Shown here piece after piece: positions 11,262-20,459 of a stretch of 64,000 bases of DNA. The notes under the pieces were generated by a model. It did no database searches, was not told the DNA's origin, and saw nothing but the letters and a program-made list of their open reading frames with translations. The stretch covers positions 1 to 64,000 of the forward strand of contig NZ_NQJF01000014.1 in NCBI RefSeq assembly GCF_002245495.1, in the 5' to 3' direction. The DNA comes from Oceanimonas baumannii. GTDB lineage: Bacteria > Pseudomonadota > Gammaproteobacteria > Enterobacterales > Aeromonadaceae. Both the position numbers and the translations under genes were made by a program. Numbering within the stretch: the first letter of the stretch is position 1; each line of letters starts with the position of its first letter.

Positions 11262-12599
11262 TTATACCAGCCCGAGCAAGCCGGCAAGCACAAAAATTGC
11301 CGCAACGACCAGCACCGACATCGTCACCGCATACCCTAGGTTCCAGCGCATAATACGGAACGAGTCCAGTCCGTATCGCCCCTGAAACGCCAGATTAATC
11401 CCCGACAGCGGCCCGGTGGAAGTACCCACCGCCCAGGACGATAAAAACACCAGCGCCAGTAAAGTATGGTTGGGCTCAAGCGGCATTAACAGCGCTCCTG
11501 CCAGCGAAATGCAGATAATGGGATGAATGCCGAGCAGCGACAGCACGATAGTAGCCAGATAAGTCAGGCTTGCCTCCCAGGCGCCAAAGTGAGTCAGTGG
11601 CAGGCTGCCCCCCAGGCTGGCAAACAGAACCTCCAGACCATATCCCAGCACGCCGGCCGCCAGGAACAGCACCAGCTCGTTGCCCATTTGTGGCAACCGG
11701 TTTTTTATCAGTCCGCCCACCGAGGCGACAGGTTGTTGCCGTTTAAGGGCAAGAATAACCAGAGTCAGTGCCGGTGCCATCAAGGTGATCACTGCCAGAA
11801 TGGATAAGGCCGGCTGCCACTGATGTAATGCCAGTACTGCTGCTGCCAGCAACCCCGGTAACAGTAAACCACCGGCGTGCAGCGGGTAGCCGGTAAAATC
11901 ACTGACCGGTGCATTGTCTTCATTTACCGGCTGATAACTTAACTGCCAGCCGGTCAGTAACAAGCTGCATAACGCCAGCGGCATGCTGACCAGCCATAAC
12001 GTAGCCAGCCGGGCCTCCGGGGCCACACTCAGTGAGACCGCCATGGCGGCAAAAAACGGTGACCAGAATGCCGCTGCGGTAAAGCCACGGATCAATACCA
12101 GTGCCTGTTCCCGGGTCACGCTGCCGCGCTTTGCCAGTCGATCACCGATAATAAATACCGACGACAGATTAATCACCGAGCCAAACAGATGGACTGCCGC
12201 CAGAGTGGACGCCAGCGCTTTTTTACCTTTGGGCGCACGCCCGTCTTCAGTTTGCGGCCGGCTTACCAGGCTTAAAAAACTGACCGCCACCAGCATGGAG
12301 AGCAGGCCGCTGTTGCCGGCTACCAAACGCTGCGCATCAATGCTGGCCCCCTGCCCCGCACTCCAGAGCAGGCAGCCTCCCCCCACCAGCAACAATACCA
12401 GTGCCTGTGTGCGGTTACGTTTGGCCAGCCCCGGCCACAGCAACGCCGCCGCACACCAGTACGCCAGCCCCGCCCAGTGTGGTGCCAGTGGCAGCCCCAG
12501 CAGACCGGCGGCAATCATCATCATGGCCGCCAGAGTAAGTACTCCGGCCAGTTGCCGGCGCAAAAGCGGAGAAAACAGCGAAAACAGGGCAGCGAGCAA
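11262..12599 (-). CDS. Polytopic membrane protein, probable ion-transporter-superfamily permease
   Basis: 445 residues with about 11-13 hydrophobic helices and only one sizeable polar loop (around 115-130, RPQTEDGRAPKGKK). Half-way and C-terminal segments VHLFGSVINLSSVFIIGDRLAKRG and SSWAVGTSTGPLSGINLAFQGR resemble the two inward helical-hairpin regions of ArsB/NhaD/DASS-type permeases. I do not recognise the exact family or substrate. It is a lone gene with no terminator seen immediately downstream. The membrane-transporter call is an inference from topology. Confidence 0.55.
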   Translation of the reverse strand: MLAALFSLFSPLLRRQLAGVLTLAAMMMIAAGLLGLPLAPHWAGLAYWCAAALLWPGLAKRNRTQALVLLLVGGGCLLWSAGQGASIDAQRLVAGNSGLLSMLVAVSFLSLVSRPQTEDGRAPKGKKALASTLAAVHLFGSVINLSSVFIIGDRLAKRGSVTREQALVLIRGFTAAAFWSPFFAAMAVSLSVAPEARLATLWLVSMPLALCSLLLTGWQLSYQPVNEDNAPVSDFTGYPLHAGGLLLPGLLAAAVLALHQWQPALSILAVITLMAPALTLVILALKRQQPVASVGGLIKNRLPQMGNELVLFLAAGVLGYGLEVLFASLGGSLPLTHFGAWEASLTYLATIVLSLLGIHPIICISLAGALLMPLEPNHTLLALVFLSSWAVGTSTGPLSGINLAFQGRYGLDSFRIMRWNLGYAVTMSVLVVAAIFVLAGLLGLV

Positions 12600-12748
12600 G
12601 GTAAGCTCCGGACAAAGTGTGAATATGGAGAAGGATCATAACCATAAACACCGCGAGCTGTAAGCCGTCAGCTGTCAGCTGTAAGCAGGTGTTGTTTACC
12701 GATGCCGCTTTAGCTGGCGCAGAGCTATCGGTGACATCTGCAGCATGG

Positions 12749-12769
12749 ATTCCGGATCAAGTCCGGAAT
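12749..12769. repeat. REP-like palindrome
   Basis: ATTCCGGA is inverted as TCCGGAAT around a short loop and followed by GAC. This matches the REP-like motif type (ATTCCGG...CCGGAATGAC) found at several other gene ends in this window. Confidence 0.6.
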
Positions 12770-12774
12770 GACAA

Positions 12775-12813
12775 ACACAAAAAAGCCGGCAGGTACAACA
12801 CAGTGCCTGCCGG
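12775..12813 (-). terminator. Terminator of the peptide ABC-transporter operon
   Basis: A GCCGGCAGG/CCTGCCGGC stem (12785-12813) is followed on the minus strand by six T residues. It lies about 50 bp after the dppC stop codon. Confidence 0.8.
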
Positions 12814-12861
12814 CCATAACGAACAAACTTATCGCTTAAAGCTGACGGCTTACAGCCTGTT

Positions 12862-13797
12862 TTACCCCTTGTAAATTTTCGGGTTAAACACATCCCGCAG
12901 CCAGTCACCGAGCAGATTTATCACCAGTACCAGCACCACCAGATACATGCCGGGGAAGGCAGTAATCCACCAGGAGCCGGAAAAAATGTAATTAAACCCC
13001 ATGCTGATCAGTGAGCCCAGTGAGGGCTTGTCTACCGGCATGCCAAGACCAAGGAAAGACAATGCGGCCTCACTCATGATGGCATTGGCCACCTGCACGG
13101 TAGAAATCACCAGAATCGGCGACAGGCAATTGGGCAGAATATGGCGGAACATAATCCGCACGGACTTAAAGCCCATGACCCTGGCAGCCTCCACATATTC
13201 TTTTTTCTTCTCCGCCAGCACGGTAGCGCGAATGGTACGGGCATACTGTGGCCATTCGGCCAGACCGATAATCACCACCAGCATCAGCACTGCATACTGA
13301 GCATAAAAGTCACTGCCCAACGTGGCCTGAAACACCGCCGACACAATAATGGCGACCATCATGGTGGAGAAGGACAACTGCACATCGGCAATACGCATCA
13401 GAAAGTTATCGATACGACCGCCAAAATAACCGGCGCTTAGCCCCACCACAATCCCGATAGCCAGTTGCAGTGCCACCGCCCCCAGACCAATGATCAGCGA
13501 GACTCTGGAGCCATAGAGAATCGTGCTGAGAATGTCCCGCCCCTGCACATCCGTACCCAGCAGAAAACGCTCATCTCCCATGTCCTGCCAGCTTGGCGGC
13601 AGTTCTGAGTCAAGAATATCAATCGTGGCCAGATCATAGGGATTATGCGGAGCAATCAGCGGTGACAGAAAAGCCGCCGCTACCAGCGCCACAAACACCG
13701 CAAAGCTGAACATGGCGACCTTGTCGCGCAGAAAATAATAAAGAAAGTCCGACTGGCGAAAACGGGCCCAGCGGCTTTGAGAAAGTTCGGAACTCAT
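12862..13797 (-). CDS. dppC: Peptide ABC transporter permease (DppC/OppC type)
   Basis: A 311-residue inner-membrane permease with six helices. A long periplasmic loop follows the first helix (ending FLLGTDVQGRDILSTILYGSR, the DppC signature), and the cytoplasmic EAA loop reads EYVEAARVMGFKSVRIMFRHILPN, which docks the ATPase. Last gene of the ATPase / binding protein / DppB / DppC operon, 4 bp after dppB. The subfamily (dipeptide, oligopeptide or another small solute) cannot be told from the permeases. Confidence 0.88.
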   Translation of the reverse strand: MSSELSQSRWARFRQSDFLYYFLRDKVAMFSFAVFVALVAAAFLSPLIAPHNPYDLATIDILDSELPPSWQDMGDERFLLGTDVQGRDILSTILYGSRVSLIIGLGAVALQLAIGIVVGLSAGYFGGRIDNFLMRIADVQLSFSTMMVAIIVSAVFQATLGSDFYAQYAVLMLVVIIGLAEWPQYARTIRATVLAEKKKEYVEAARVMGFKSVRIMFRHILPNCLSPILVISTVQVANAIMSEAALSFLGLGMPVDKPSLGSLISMGFNYIFSGSWWITAFPGMYLVVLVLVINLLGDWLRDVFNPKIYKG

Positions 13798-13801
13798 CGG
13801 C

Positions 13802-14776
13802 TTATCCCTTTGCTGCCAGGTTAACAGTGGGGTTTACCAGGCCGTAGATCAAATCAACGACGGTGTTGGTCACCACAAAGATAAAGCCCACAAAAATCAC
13901 ATACGTTGTGATAAGCGGCGTATCCACCCGGGTAATGGCTTCCAGAAACAAAAAGCCAATGCCCGGCCACTGAAATACTTTTTCGGTAAGAATGGTGTAG
14001 GCCACCATGGTACCGATCTGCACACCACCCACGGTGATCAGCGGCAGCAGGGTATTTTTCAGGGCATGCACAAACCAGATACGGTATTTTCCCAGCCCCT
14101 TGGCCCAGGCAAACTTCACATACTCCGAGCTGAGCTGCTCCAGCATCTCCGAGCGCACCAGACGAATAAACAGCGGCAGCATAATGGAAGACAATGCAAT
14201 GCTCGGCAAAATCAGGTTACGGAACCCTTGCCAGTTGAACAGGCCCGACTGCCAGCCCAGCGGACTGGTAAGCTCCCCCCGGCCATAGGCAGGCAGCCAG
14301 CCGAGCTCAATGGAAAATACATACATCAGCAAAATAGCGGTCAGAAATACCGGCACCGATATCCCGACAATACTGGTGCCCATAATCACTCTGGACAGCA
14401 CAGCTCTGGGCTTGATCGCCGAATACACGCCCAGCGGTATGCTGAGTGCAACAATAAGGATACTGGCGCAGAAGACCAGTTCGAGAGTGGCCGGCAGTTT
14501 GTCGAAGATAACTTCCAGTGTCGGCTGCTTAAAGAAATAAGAAGTGCCAAAGTCTCCCTGCAGCGCATTGCCTACAAAGCGACCGTATTTCACCAGAAAA
14601 GGATCATTCAGACCCATTTCATCGCGCATCTGCTGACGCACATCTTCCGATACCGACTGACCCACCAGCTCACGCAGGGGATCCCCCAGGTTGTCCTGTA
14701 TCGAAAAGGCAACCAGGCTGATGACAAACATCACCACCAGGGCCTGGAACACCCGCTTAAGTAAAAAAGTAAACAT
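13802..14776 (-). CDS. dppB: Peptide ABC transporter permease (DppB/OppB type)
   Basis: A 324-residue six-helix inner-membrane permease paired with DppC. The N-terminal helix MFTFLLKRVFQALVVMF, the GDFGTSYFFKQP segment and the C-terminal IYGLVNPTVNL are typical of DppB. The ATG at 14776 is preferred to a GTG five codons upstream; a weak GGGA lies 9 nt before it. A strong hairpin precedes the gene, which may lower its expression relative to the binding protein. Confidence 0.87.
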   Translation of the reverse strand: MFTFLLKRVFQALVVMFVISLVAFSIQDNLGDPLRELVGQSVSEDVRQQMRDEMGLNDPFLVKYGRFVGNALQGDFGTSYFFKQPTLEVIFDKLPATLELVFCASILIVALSIPLGVYSAIKPRAVLSRVIMGTSIVGISVPVFLTAILLMYVFSIELGWLPAYGRGELTSPLGWQSGLFNWQGFRNLILPSIALSSIMLPLFIRLVRSEMLEQLSSEYVKFAWAKGLGKYRIWFVHALKNTLLPLITVGGVQIGTMVAYTILTEKVFQWPGIGFLFLEAITRVDTPLITTYVIFVGFIFVVTNTVVDLIYGLVNPTVNLAAKG

Positions 14777-14794
14777 TCTGTCAGTTCCCACTGT

Positions 14795-14819
14795 GGGACC
14801 GGGGCTTATCCCCGGTCCC
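14795..14819 (-). promoter_or_regulatory. Intercistronic hairpin between binding protein and permease genes
   Basis: A perfect 10-bp stem GGGACCGGGG / CCCCGGTCCC with a 5-nt loop lies just after the binding-protein stop and before dppB, without a T run. Such hairpins commonly protect the upstream mRNA from 3' exonucleases, giving more binding protein than permease. Confidence 0.6.
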
Positions 14820-14831
14820 TAAGCCCCGGTT

Positions 14832-16385
14832 TTACTCGATGACCAGATCACCCAGATAAGGGAAGTCCATGGCGTTAACAATGGGCTCGGCCTTCACATT
14901 ATTGCGGGCACCCCAGGCCAGGTCCTGCCAGTGCAGGGGCACAAAGGCGGCATCGTCATAAAGTATTTTCTCGGCCTTTTGCAGCATGACTTCACGCTTT
15001 GCGCCGTCGGTTTCAATATTGGCGGCTTCAATCAGCTGATCCAGCTCCGGGTTGGAATAATGGCCACAGTTGTACTGCCCCCGGCCGGTTTCCTCATTGC
15101 GGGTCATGGTGAGGAATTCCGAGAAGTTGGCGGTGTCTTCGGTATCGGCGTGCCAGCCAATCATCAGCATGTCACCGGCACACTTGTCGAATTCGGGCCA
15201 GTACTGAGCCACCGGCATGGTCTTGAGCTCCACATCAATGTTGATGCGCGCCAGCATGGCTTTTACCGCTTCGGCAATACGATAGTCGTTCACATAGCGG
15301 TTGTTGGGCGCAATCATGCTGATCTTGAAACCATCCTGATAACCGGCTTCCGCCATCAGCGCCTTGGCCTTGTCCAGATCATAGAGAGGCACCAGATCCG
15401 GGTTGTGACCTACATAGCCCGCCGGAGCCTGCTGGCCGGCGGTGGTGCCAAAACCACGCATAATGCGCTTGACGATCCCTTCCTGGTTAACGGCATAGTT
15501 CACCGCCTGACGTACACGTACGTCCTTGAAAGGCTCAAAACGGTCCTGATTCATCTGGAAGGTAATAATGCGGGTGCCGGGCTCGGTAACCAGTTTTACG
15601 CCATCGGCTGACTCAACCCGCTTGTGATCATTGGGCGATACCGGCTTGATAAAGTCCACATCACCCGCCAGCAGGGCTGCTACCCGGGTAGCATCTTCCT
15701 TAATCGGCACCAGCGTCATGTTGTTCACATTACCGGGTGAGTTTTTATCCCAGTAATCGGCATTGCGCTCATACTCCACCTTCACCCCTTGCTGACGGAA
15801 CTTCAGCTTGAACGGGCCCGTACCGGAAGGGTTGGTTGAAGCAAAAGAACTGCCGTGCTTGACCACATCGCCCTTGTTCTTGCCATCCTCGGTGGTGCCG
15901 GAGTAGAACTTGCTGTCCATGGGGAACAGATAGGTAACGGTATTCAGTACCAGCGGGAAGGGTCCCTTGGTGATCAGATCCACTGTGTGATCATCCACTT
16001 TTTTTGCTTCGGCAAAGGGCTCAAAAATGGCTTTAAAGTCGGGAGATGCTTTCAGGCGGTTCACGGTCCAGACCACATCATCGGCGGTAAAGTCATTCCC
16101 GCTGTGAAACTTCACGCCCTGACGCAGATAAAAACGCATGGTGTTCTCATCCACCCGCTCCCACTTTTCGGCAAGACGGGGATCAAAGTTAAAGTCCTTG
16201 GTCCAGCGCACCAGGGGATCAAAGATCAGGTGAGACATTTCCAGGGTTGCACCGGAGAGCTGCTCGTGCGGATCCATGGATACCGGGTCAGCATCATAAG
16301 CAATGGTGATGTCGGCGGCCTGCACACCAAAAGCAAAACCGGCAGCCACCAGCGTGGCTGTAATCCTGTTGAGTCCTTTTTTCAT
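14832..16385 (-). CDS. Peptide-type ABC transporter substrate-binding protein (family 5)
   Basis: A 517-residue periplasmic binding protein. The signal peptide MKKGLNRITATLVAAGFAFG ends at AADI. Family-5 landmarks are YDADPVSMDPH, LAEKWERVDENTMRFYLRQGVKFHSG (about 60-85) and SGTGPFKLK (around 180). The start at 16385 is chosen over MEHD upstream because it begins the signal sequence. The gene is second in the operon, 33 bp after the ATPase. The substrate is probably di- or oligopeptides; specificity is inferred only from the family. Confidence 0.88.
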   Translation of the reverse strand: MKKGLNRITATLVAAGFAFGVQAADITIAYDADPVSMDPHEQLSGATLEMSHLIFDPLVRWTKDFNFDPRLAEKWERVDENTMRFYLRQGVKFHSGNDFTADDVVWTVNRLKASPDFKAIFEPFAEAKKVDDHTVDLITKGPFPLVLNTVTYLFPMDSKFYSGTTEDGKNKGDVVKHGSSFASTNPSGTGPFKLKFRQQGVKVEYERNADYWDKNSPGNVNNMTLVPIKEDATRVAALLAGDVDFIKPVSPNDHKRVESADGVKLVTEPGTRIITFQMNQDRFEPFKDVRVRQAVNYAVNQEGIVKRIMRGFGTTAGQQAPAGYVGHNPDLVPLYDLDKAKALMAEAGYQDGFKISMIAPNNRYVNDYRIAEAVKAMLARINIDVELKTMPVAQYWPEFDKCAGDMLMIGWHADTEDTANFSEFLTMTRNEETGRGQYNCGHYSNPELDQLIEAANIETDGAKREVMLQKAEKILYDDAAFVPLHWQDLAWGARNNVKAEPIVNAMDFPYLGDLVIE

Positions 16386-16418
16386 GTCATGCTCCATTTA
16401 CTCAGTTAATGATGGCCT

Positions 16419-18146
16419 TTAAGCCTGTTCCGAAATATCCAGCCCTTCCCGGGACATACCCTTGAACTCGGGCATCAGGGAGATCAGCGACCGACTGTAA
16501 GCATCGGTGGCATGCGTAAACAGCTGTTCAGTGGGGGCAACTTCTACCAGCGTACCTTTTTTCATCACCCCGATGCGGTCACACATTTGCCGGATCACCG
16601 GCAGATCGTGACTGATAAACAACATGGTCAGTTTCAGCTCCTGCTGCAGATCCTTAAGCAGGTTGAGGATCTGCGCCTGCACCGACACATCCAGCGCCGA
16701 AGTCGGCTCATCGCAGATCAGCAGCCGGGGACGGGTGGCCAGCGCCCGGGCAATGGAAATCCGCTGACGCTGTCCACCGGAGAACTCATGAGGAAACTTC
16801 ACCCCCGCAGCACGGCCCAGGCCCACGTAGTCGAGCAAATCGGCAACAATACCGCGGACCTGGGCATCATCCGACGCCAGCTGATGAAAGCGAATGGGCT
16901 CGGCAATGATGTCTTCCACCCGCATGCGCGGGTTGAGGGATGAATAAGGATTCTGAAAAACCATCTGCATCTGCCGGCGTAACGGGCGACGCTCCTGCTC
17001 GGTTTTAATGGCGGTAAGCTCAATACCCTCAAACCAGATTTTTCCGGTGTCAGGCGGATACAGACCGGTAATGGAGCGAGCAATGGTGGACTTGCCGGAG
17101 CCCGACTCTCCCACCAGACCGAAGGTTTCCCCTTCCAAGATCTCAAAGCTGACATCGTTGGTGGCCTGCAGATATTCCCGCCGCGACGGAAAGATCGAAT
17201 CCTTGGTTACAAAACGCAGATTACAGTGCTCCACACGCAGCAGGGCACCGTCGTAATCACGCTGATCCTGGCTCTGACCCAGCCAGTGAGTTTTCAGATC
17301 CAGGCAGGCCTTCTCTTTGGCGTCTTCAATATAAGACACCAGCGGAAAACGGCGCAGTTTAATGTCGGAACGGGGCACAGCGGAGATAAGGCTGCGGGTA
17401 TAGGCATGAGACGGGCTCCCCAGCACCTGCCCGGTCGGACCGATTTCCATCAGCTTGCCCCGGTACATCACCGCTACCCGGTCAGTGACATTCGACACCA
17501 CGCCCATGTCATGGGTCACCAGCATACAGCCGACATTACGCTCCTTGCACAAGCCCCGGATCAAATTGAGGATCTGATCCTGAATGGACACATCCAACGC
17601 CGTAGTCGGCTCGTCAGCAATGATCAGCTCCGGATCACAGGACAACGCAATGGCGATCACTACCCGCTGTCGCATGCCGCCGGAAAACTGGTGCGGATAT
17701 TGTTTGATGCGCAGCTCCGGCTGAGGAATCCCGACCGCATCGAGCAATGAAATGGCTTTTTTACGGGCTTGCTCACGGCTGAGGCCGGTATTCGCCAGCA
17801 GGGTCTCAACCATCTGAAATTCCACGGTAAACAGAGGATTCAGTGAGGTCATGGGATCCTGAAAGATAAAACCGATACGCTTGCCCCGCACCGCACGCAT
17901 CGCGGTGGGAGACAGCTCGGAGATCTTCTGGCCATCCAGGTATACATCGCCGCTGGCGATACGCCCGGGCGGGCTGAGCAAGTCGATCACCGCATTGCCG
18001 ATGGTCGATTTACCGGCTCCGGACTCACCGACCACGCCCAGTATTTCGCCCTTTTCAATGTTAAACGAAAGATCTTCCACGGCAGCCATGACACCGTGAC
18101 GGGACGGATACTCAATCCGCAGATGTTTTACTTCCAGTAGCGACAT
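16419..18146 (-). CDS. Double ABC ATPase of the peptide transporter (DppD-DppF fusion)
   Basis: A 575-residue fusion of two ABC ATPases that energise the permeases. Domain 1 (about 1-260) has Walker [10 protein letters not shown], the signature FSGGMRQR and Walker [13 protein letters not shown]. Domain 2 (about 305-560) has [17 protein letters not shown] and [12 protein letters not shown]. Both halves carry C-terminal oligopeptide-transporter extensions. It resembles YejF-type fused ATPases. AAGG lies 6 nt before the ATG at 18146, so this start is preferred to the one two codons upstream. First gene of the operon. Confidence 0.92.
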   Translation of the reverse strand: MSLLEVKHLRIEYPSRHGVMAAVEDLSFNIEKGEILGVVGESGAGKSTIGNAVIDLLSPPGRIASGDVYLDGQKISELSPTAMRAVRGKRIGFIFQDPMTSLNPLFTVEFQMVETLLANTGLSREQARKKAISLLDAVGIPQPELRIKQYPHQFSGGMRQRVVIAIALSCDPELIIADEPTTALDVSIQDQILNLIRGLCKERNVGCMLVTHDMGVVSNVTDRVAVMYRGKLMEIGPTGQVLGSPSHAYTRSLISAVPRSDIKLRRFPLVSYIEDAKEKACLDLKTHWLGQSQDQRDYDGALLRVEHCNLRFVTKDSIFPSRREYLQATNDVSFEILEGETFGLVGESGSGKSTIARSITGLYPPDTGKIWFEGIELTAIKTEQERRPLRRQMQMVFQNPYSSLNPRMRVEDIIAEPIRFHQLASDDAQVRGIVADLLDYVGLGRAAGVKFPHEFSGGQRQRISIARALATRPRLLICDEPTSALDVSVQAQILNLLKDLQQELKLTMLFISHDLPVIRQMCDRIGVMKKGTLVEVAPTEQLFTHATDAYSRSLISLMPEFKGMSREGLDISEQA

Positions 18147-18152
18147 GCTCAT

Positions 18153-18543
18153 CCTTAAACGGGGCTCTCCGTTGTTACCTGCCGACAGCCGGGGGTAAAG
18201 TGCCCTTTACTATAGCTTCATCTGGCAACAATCAAGATGATTTCGATTAACACACAATTAACAATAAATGGGATTCTAATATGGTATGGAGCCAAAAAGA
18301 AAGACCAATCGAGCAGATCAAGGTCAAAGTTTCAGCATAAATACTTGGTCATTAAAAAAATATGCAGAGTTTATGACTAGATAGATAAGTAAAGACGGGA
18401 CAACTGAAAATACCAGGAAACAACGGAGCAAGCAGCGACAGGATATACGTAACAGAGAACGCCACCAAGCCTGGTGACGGTCTTTCGCCTGCAGCCACAC
18501 TACGGTGGCTGCAGGCAAGGTGTGAACGGCTTACGACGCCGGA
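18153..18543. other. Intergenic region with a long hairpin
   Basis: No gene is supported here; the short minus-strand ORF at 18324-18518 has no family look. The first 200 bases are AT-rich and probably hold the transporter promoter. At 18487-18516 a perfect 12-bp stem (GCCTGCAGCCAC with its complement, 6-nt loop) lies 28 bp past the pgpA stop but lacks a T run. It could act as an mRNA 3' end structure. Confidence 0.5.
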
Positions 18544-19023
18544 TCAGAAATAAAATGCCAGCCCTTGCAGACAGATCAGCGCGAACAGGCCGGCAATAAC
18601 GTCATCCAGCATAATACCGAATCCGCCATGCACCCGGCGATCGAACCAGCTGATGGGCCAGGGCTTCACCATGTCGAAAAAGCGGAACAGAACAAAGCCG
18701 GCAACGATCCACTGCCAGCCCGCCGGAGCCGCCAGCATGGTTACACCAAAGCCAATAAATTCGTCCCACACGATGGCACCGTGATCATGGCGGCCAATCG
18801 CGCGGGTGGCCGCATTGCAGATCTTGATGCCGGCGACAAAACCGAGCACCAGCAAGGCCACGTAAAGCCACAGCGGCAAGCCTGCGATCAGCAGGTAAAA
18901 CGGAATGGCTGCCAGCGTACCCATGGTGCCCGGCATAACAGGACTCAGCCCCGAGCCAAACCCCAGGGCCAGCAGGTGCAGCGGATTAGACAGCTTCAGT
19001 GCTGCCAGCTCGGGCTTTCTCAT
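18544..19023 (-). CDS. pgpA: Phosphatidylglycerophosphatase A
   Basis: A 159-residue inner-membrane enzyme that dephosphorylates phosphatidylglycerol phosphate. The family motifs GSGLSPVMPGTMGTLAAIP, the DEFIGFGVTML segment with acidic residues, and RFFDMVKPWPISWFDR are all present, with three to four membrane helices. The start overlaps the thiL stop by 4 bp, so it is the last gene of the nusB-thiL-pgpA set. Confidence 0.93.
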   Translation of the reverse strand: MRKPELAALKLSNPLHLLALGFGSGLSPVMPGTMGTLAAIPFYLLIAGLPLWLYVALLVLGFVAGIKICNAATRAIGRHDHGAIVWDEFIGFGVTMLAAPAGWQWIVAGFVLFRFFDMVKPWPISWFDRRVHGGFGIMLDDVIAGLFALICLQGLAFYF

Positions 19024-19988
19024 ATTCCGCTCCGGAAGTGATCCCAGCTCCTGGCGTCCAGCTGATAAGGCTTGCCGTCGGCCAGCAGCTCAACGCCGGC
19101 CTCACCCGCCACAATACGGCCAATACGGGTAAACTTGACGCCACAATGCGCCAATGCAGTTTCCAGCTGGCCCCGGTGCATTTCAGGTACGGTAAAGCAC
19201 AGCTCATAATCGTCGCCGCCGGTCAGCGCCAGTTGCCAGGCCTGCTCCTGAGTGACCGAGTCGGTCATCGCTGTGCTCAGCGGCAGCTGTTCCAGCTTGA
19301 GCACAGCGCGAACATCAGAGGCAGAGGCAATATGAGCCAGATCTCCCAGCAAACCATCAGACAGATCCAGTGCACTGGATGCGATATCCCGCAGAGCCTG
19401 CCCCGCCAGAATACGCGGGTGCGGATGCTCAAACTTGGTTCGCACAAAAGCCTGGTGAAGTTCACTCACGGCAATATTGCCAAGCTGTTGCTGCAGCCCC
19501 AGCGCGGCATCACCCAGTGTACCGGTCACGTAGATACCATCGCCAGCCTTGGCCCCGTTGCGACGCAAGGCTTTGCCTTCGGGCAAAGAGCCATGCACGG
19601 TCACGGTGATCGACAGTGGTCCTCTGGTCATGTCACCCCCGACCAGCGCCACGTTGTAATATTCAGCCAGTTCAAAAAAGCCTTCACAAAAGCCTTTCAG
19701 CCAGGCTTCATCCACCTCCGGCAGGGTCAGCGCCAGCGATACCCAGCACGGATCGGCACCCATTGCCGCCAGATCCGACAGGTTCACCGCCAGTGCCCGG
19801 TGGCCAAGCGCCACCGGATCCATATCGGCAAAAAAGTGGATACCCGCTACCAGTGTATCAGTACTGACGGCCAGTAAGGTGTTGGGCGGTATTTGCAACA
19901 GAGCGCAATCATCGCCCGGTCCCATGATCACGTCCTTGCGACCACTGTGCCCCGTAAAATATTGTTTTATTATTTCGAACTCATTCAT
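19020..19988 (-). CDS. thiL: Thiamine-monophosphate kinase
   Basis: A 322-residue enzyme making thiamine pyrophosphate from thiamine monophosphate. It shows MGPGDDCALL (Mg/ATP site), STDTLVAGIHF, ALAVNLSDLAAMGADP and the later LDLSDGLLGDLAHIA and TGGDDYELCF blocks of the PurM-like fold. No Shine-Dalgarno precedes the ATG; instead a hairpin and a T-rich tract do, so expression may be kept low or depend on transcripts escaping that hairpin. Confidence 0.94.
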   Translation of the reverse strand: MNEFEIIKQYFTGHSGRKDVIMGPGDDCALLQIPPNTLLAVSTDTLVAGIHFFADMDPVALGHRALAVNLSDLAAMGADPCWVSLALTLPEVDEAWLKGFCEGFFELAEYYNVALVGGDMTRGPLSITVTVHGSLPEGKALRRNGAKAGDGIYVTGTLGDAALGLQQQLGNIAVSELHQAFVRTKFEHPHPRILAGQALRDIASSALDLSDGLLGDLAHIASASDVRAVLKLEQLPLSTAMTDSVTQEQAWQLALTGGDDYELCFTVPEMHRGQLETALAHCGVKFTRIGRIVAGEAGVELLADGKPYQLDARSWDHFRSGI

Positions 19989-19990
19989 AA

Positions 19991-20020
19991 AAAATGAAAA
20001 GCCAGCGTCAGCTGGCTTTT
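19991..20020 (-). terminator. Terminator/attenuator between nusB and thiL
   Basis: A 10-bp stem AAAAGCCAGC / GCTGGCTTTT (19997-20006 with 20011-20020) is followed on the minus strand by TTTTCATTTTTT and ends directly at the thiL start codon. It should terminate part of the nusB transcript. Confidence 0.65.
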
Positions 20021-20035
20021 TCCCGGTGCATCCCG

Positions 20036-20446
20036 TTATTTTTTTAACTGCTTGACGACCTTGTCGAGCACGCCGTTTACAAACTTGTGACTGTCTTCGG
20101 CGGCAAAGGCCTTAGCCAGCTCAATGGCTTCGTTAATCACGACCCGATAAGGCACGTCTTCACGCCGGGTCAGCTCATAGCAGGCCAACCTCAGCACCGC
20201 CTTGTCTACCATGTCCAGCTCAGCCAGTGGTCGGGACAGGTAAGAAGAAAAGACACTGTCCAGTTCATTAGCGTGAACCGACACACCAAACAGCAGATCA
20301 CGGAAATAATCCATGTCCACGCCTTTGGTCTCTTGCTCCAGCGCAAATTGCTCAGCAATGCTGGCCACGTTGTCTTGGGTCATTTGCCACTGATAAATGG
20401 CCTGGGTAGCGAGTCGGCGGGCCTTACGGCGTTCAGACGGTTTCAA
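20036..20446 (-). CDS. nusB: Transcription antitermination factor NusB
   Basis: A 136-residue all-helical protein that binds boxA RNA with NusE/S10 for rRNA antitermination. It has the basic start MKPSERRKARRLATQAIYQWQ, the LSRPLAELDMVDKAVLRLACYEL core and the VPYRVVINEAIELAKAFAAEDSHKFVNGVLDK end. It follows ribH by 13 bp, the usual arrangement. Confidence 0.95.
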   Translation of the reverse strand: MKPSERRKARRLATQAIYQWQMTQDNVASIAEQFALEQETKGVDMDYFRDLLFGVSVHANELDSVFSSYLSRPLAELDMVDKAVLRLACYELTRREDVPYRVVINEAIELAKAFAAEDSHKFVNGVLDKVVKQLKK

Positions 20447-20459
20447 TGCAGTACTCCTC

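Larger units (their letters stand above)
12657..12856. repeat. 200-bp segment bounded by 16-bp inverted repeats
   Basis: GCTGTAAGCCGTCAGC (12657-12672) is exactly inverted at 12841-12856. Inside lie a REP-like palindrome and the terminator of the peptide-transporter operon. Just inside the left arm a partial direct copy occurs (CAGCTGTCAGCTGTAAGC). It may be a small non-autonomous element or fold into a long-range stem. Confidence 0.5.

Noticed and set aside
18324-18518. 64-codon minus-strand ORF in the gap before pgpA
   Set aside because: No ribosome binding site; the sequence overlaps the hairpin and has no family features.
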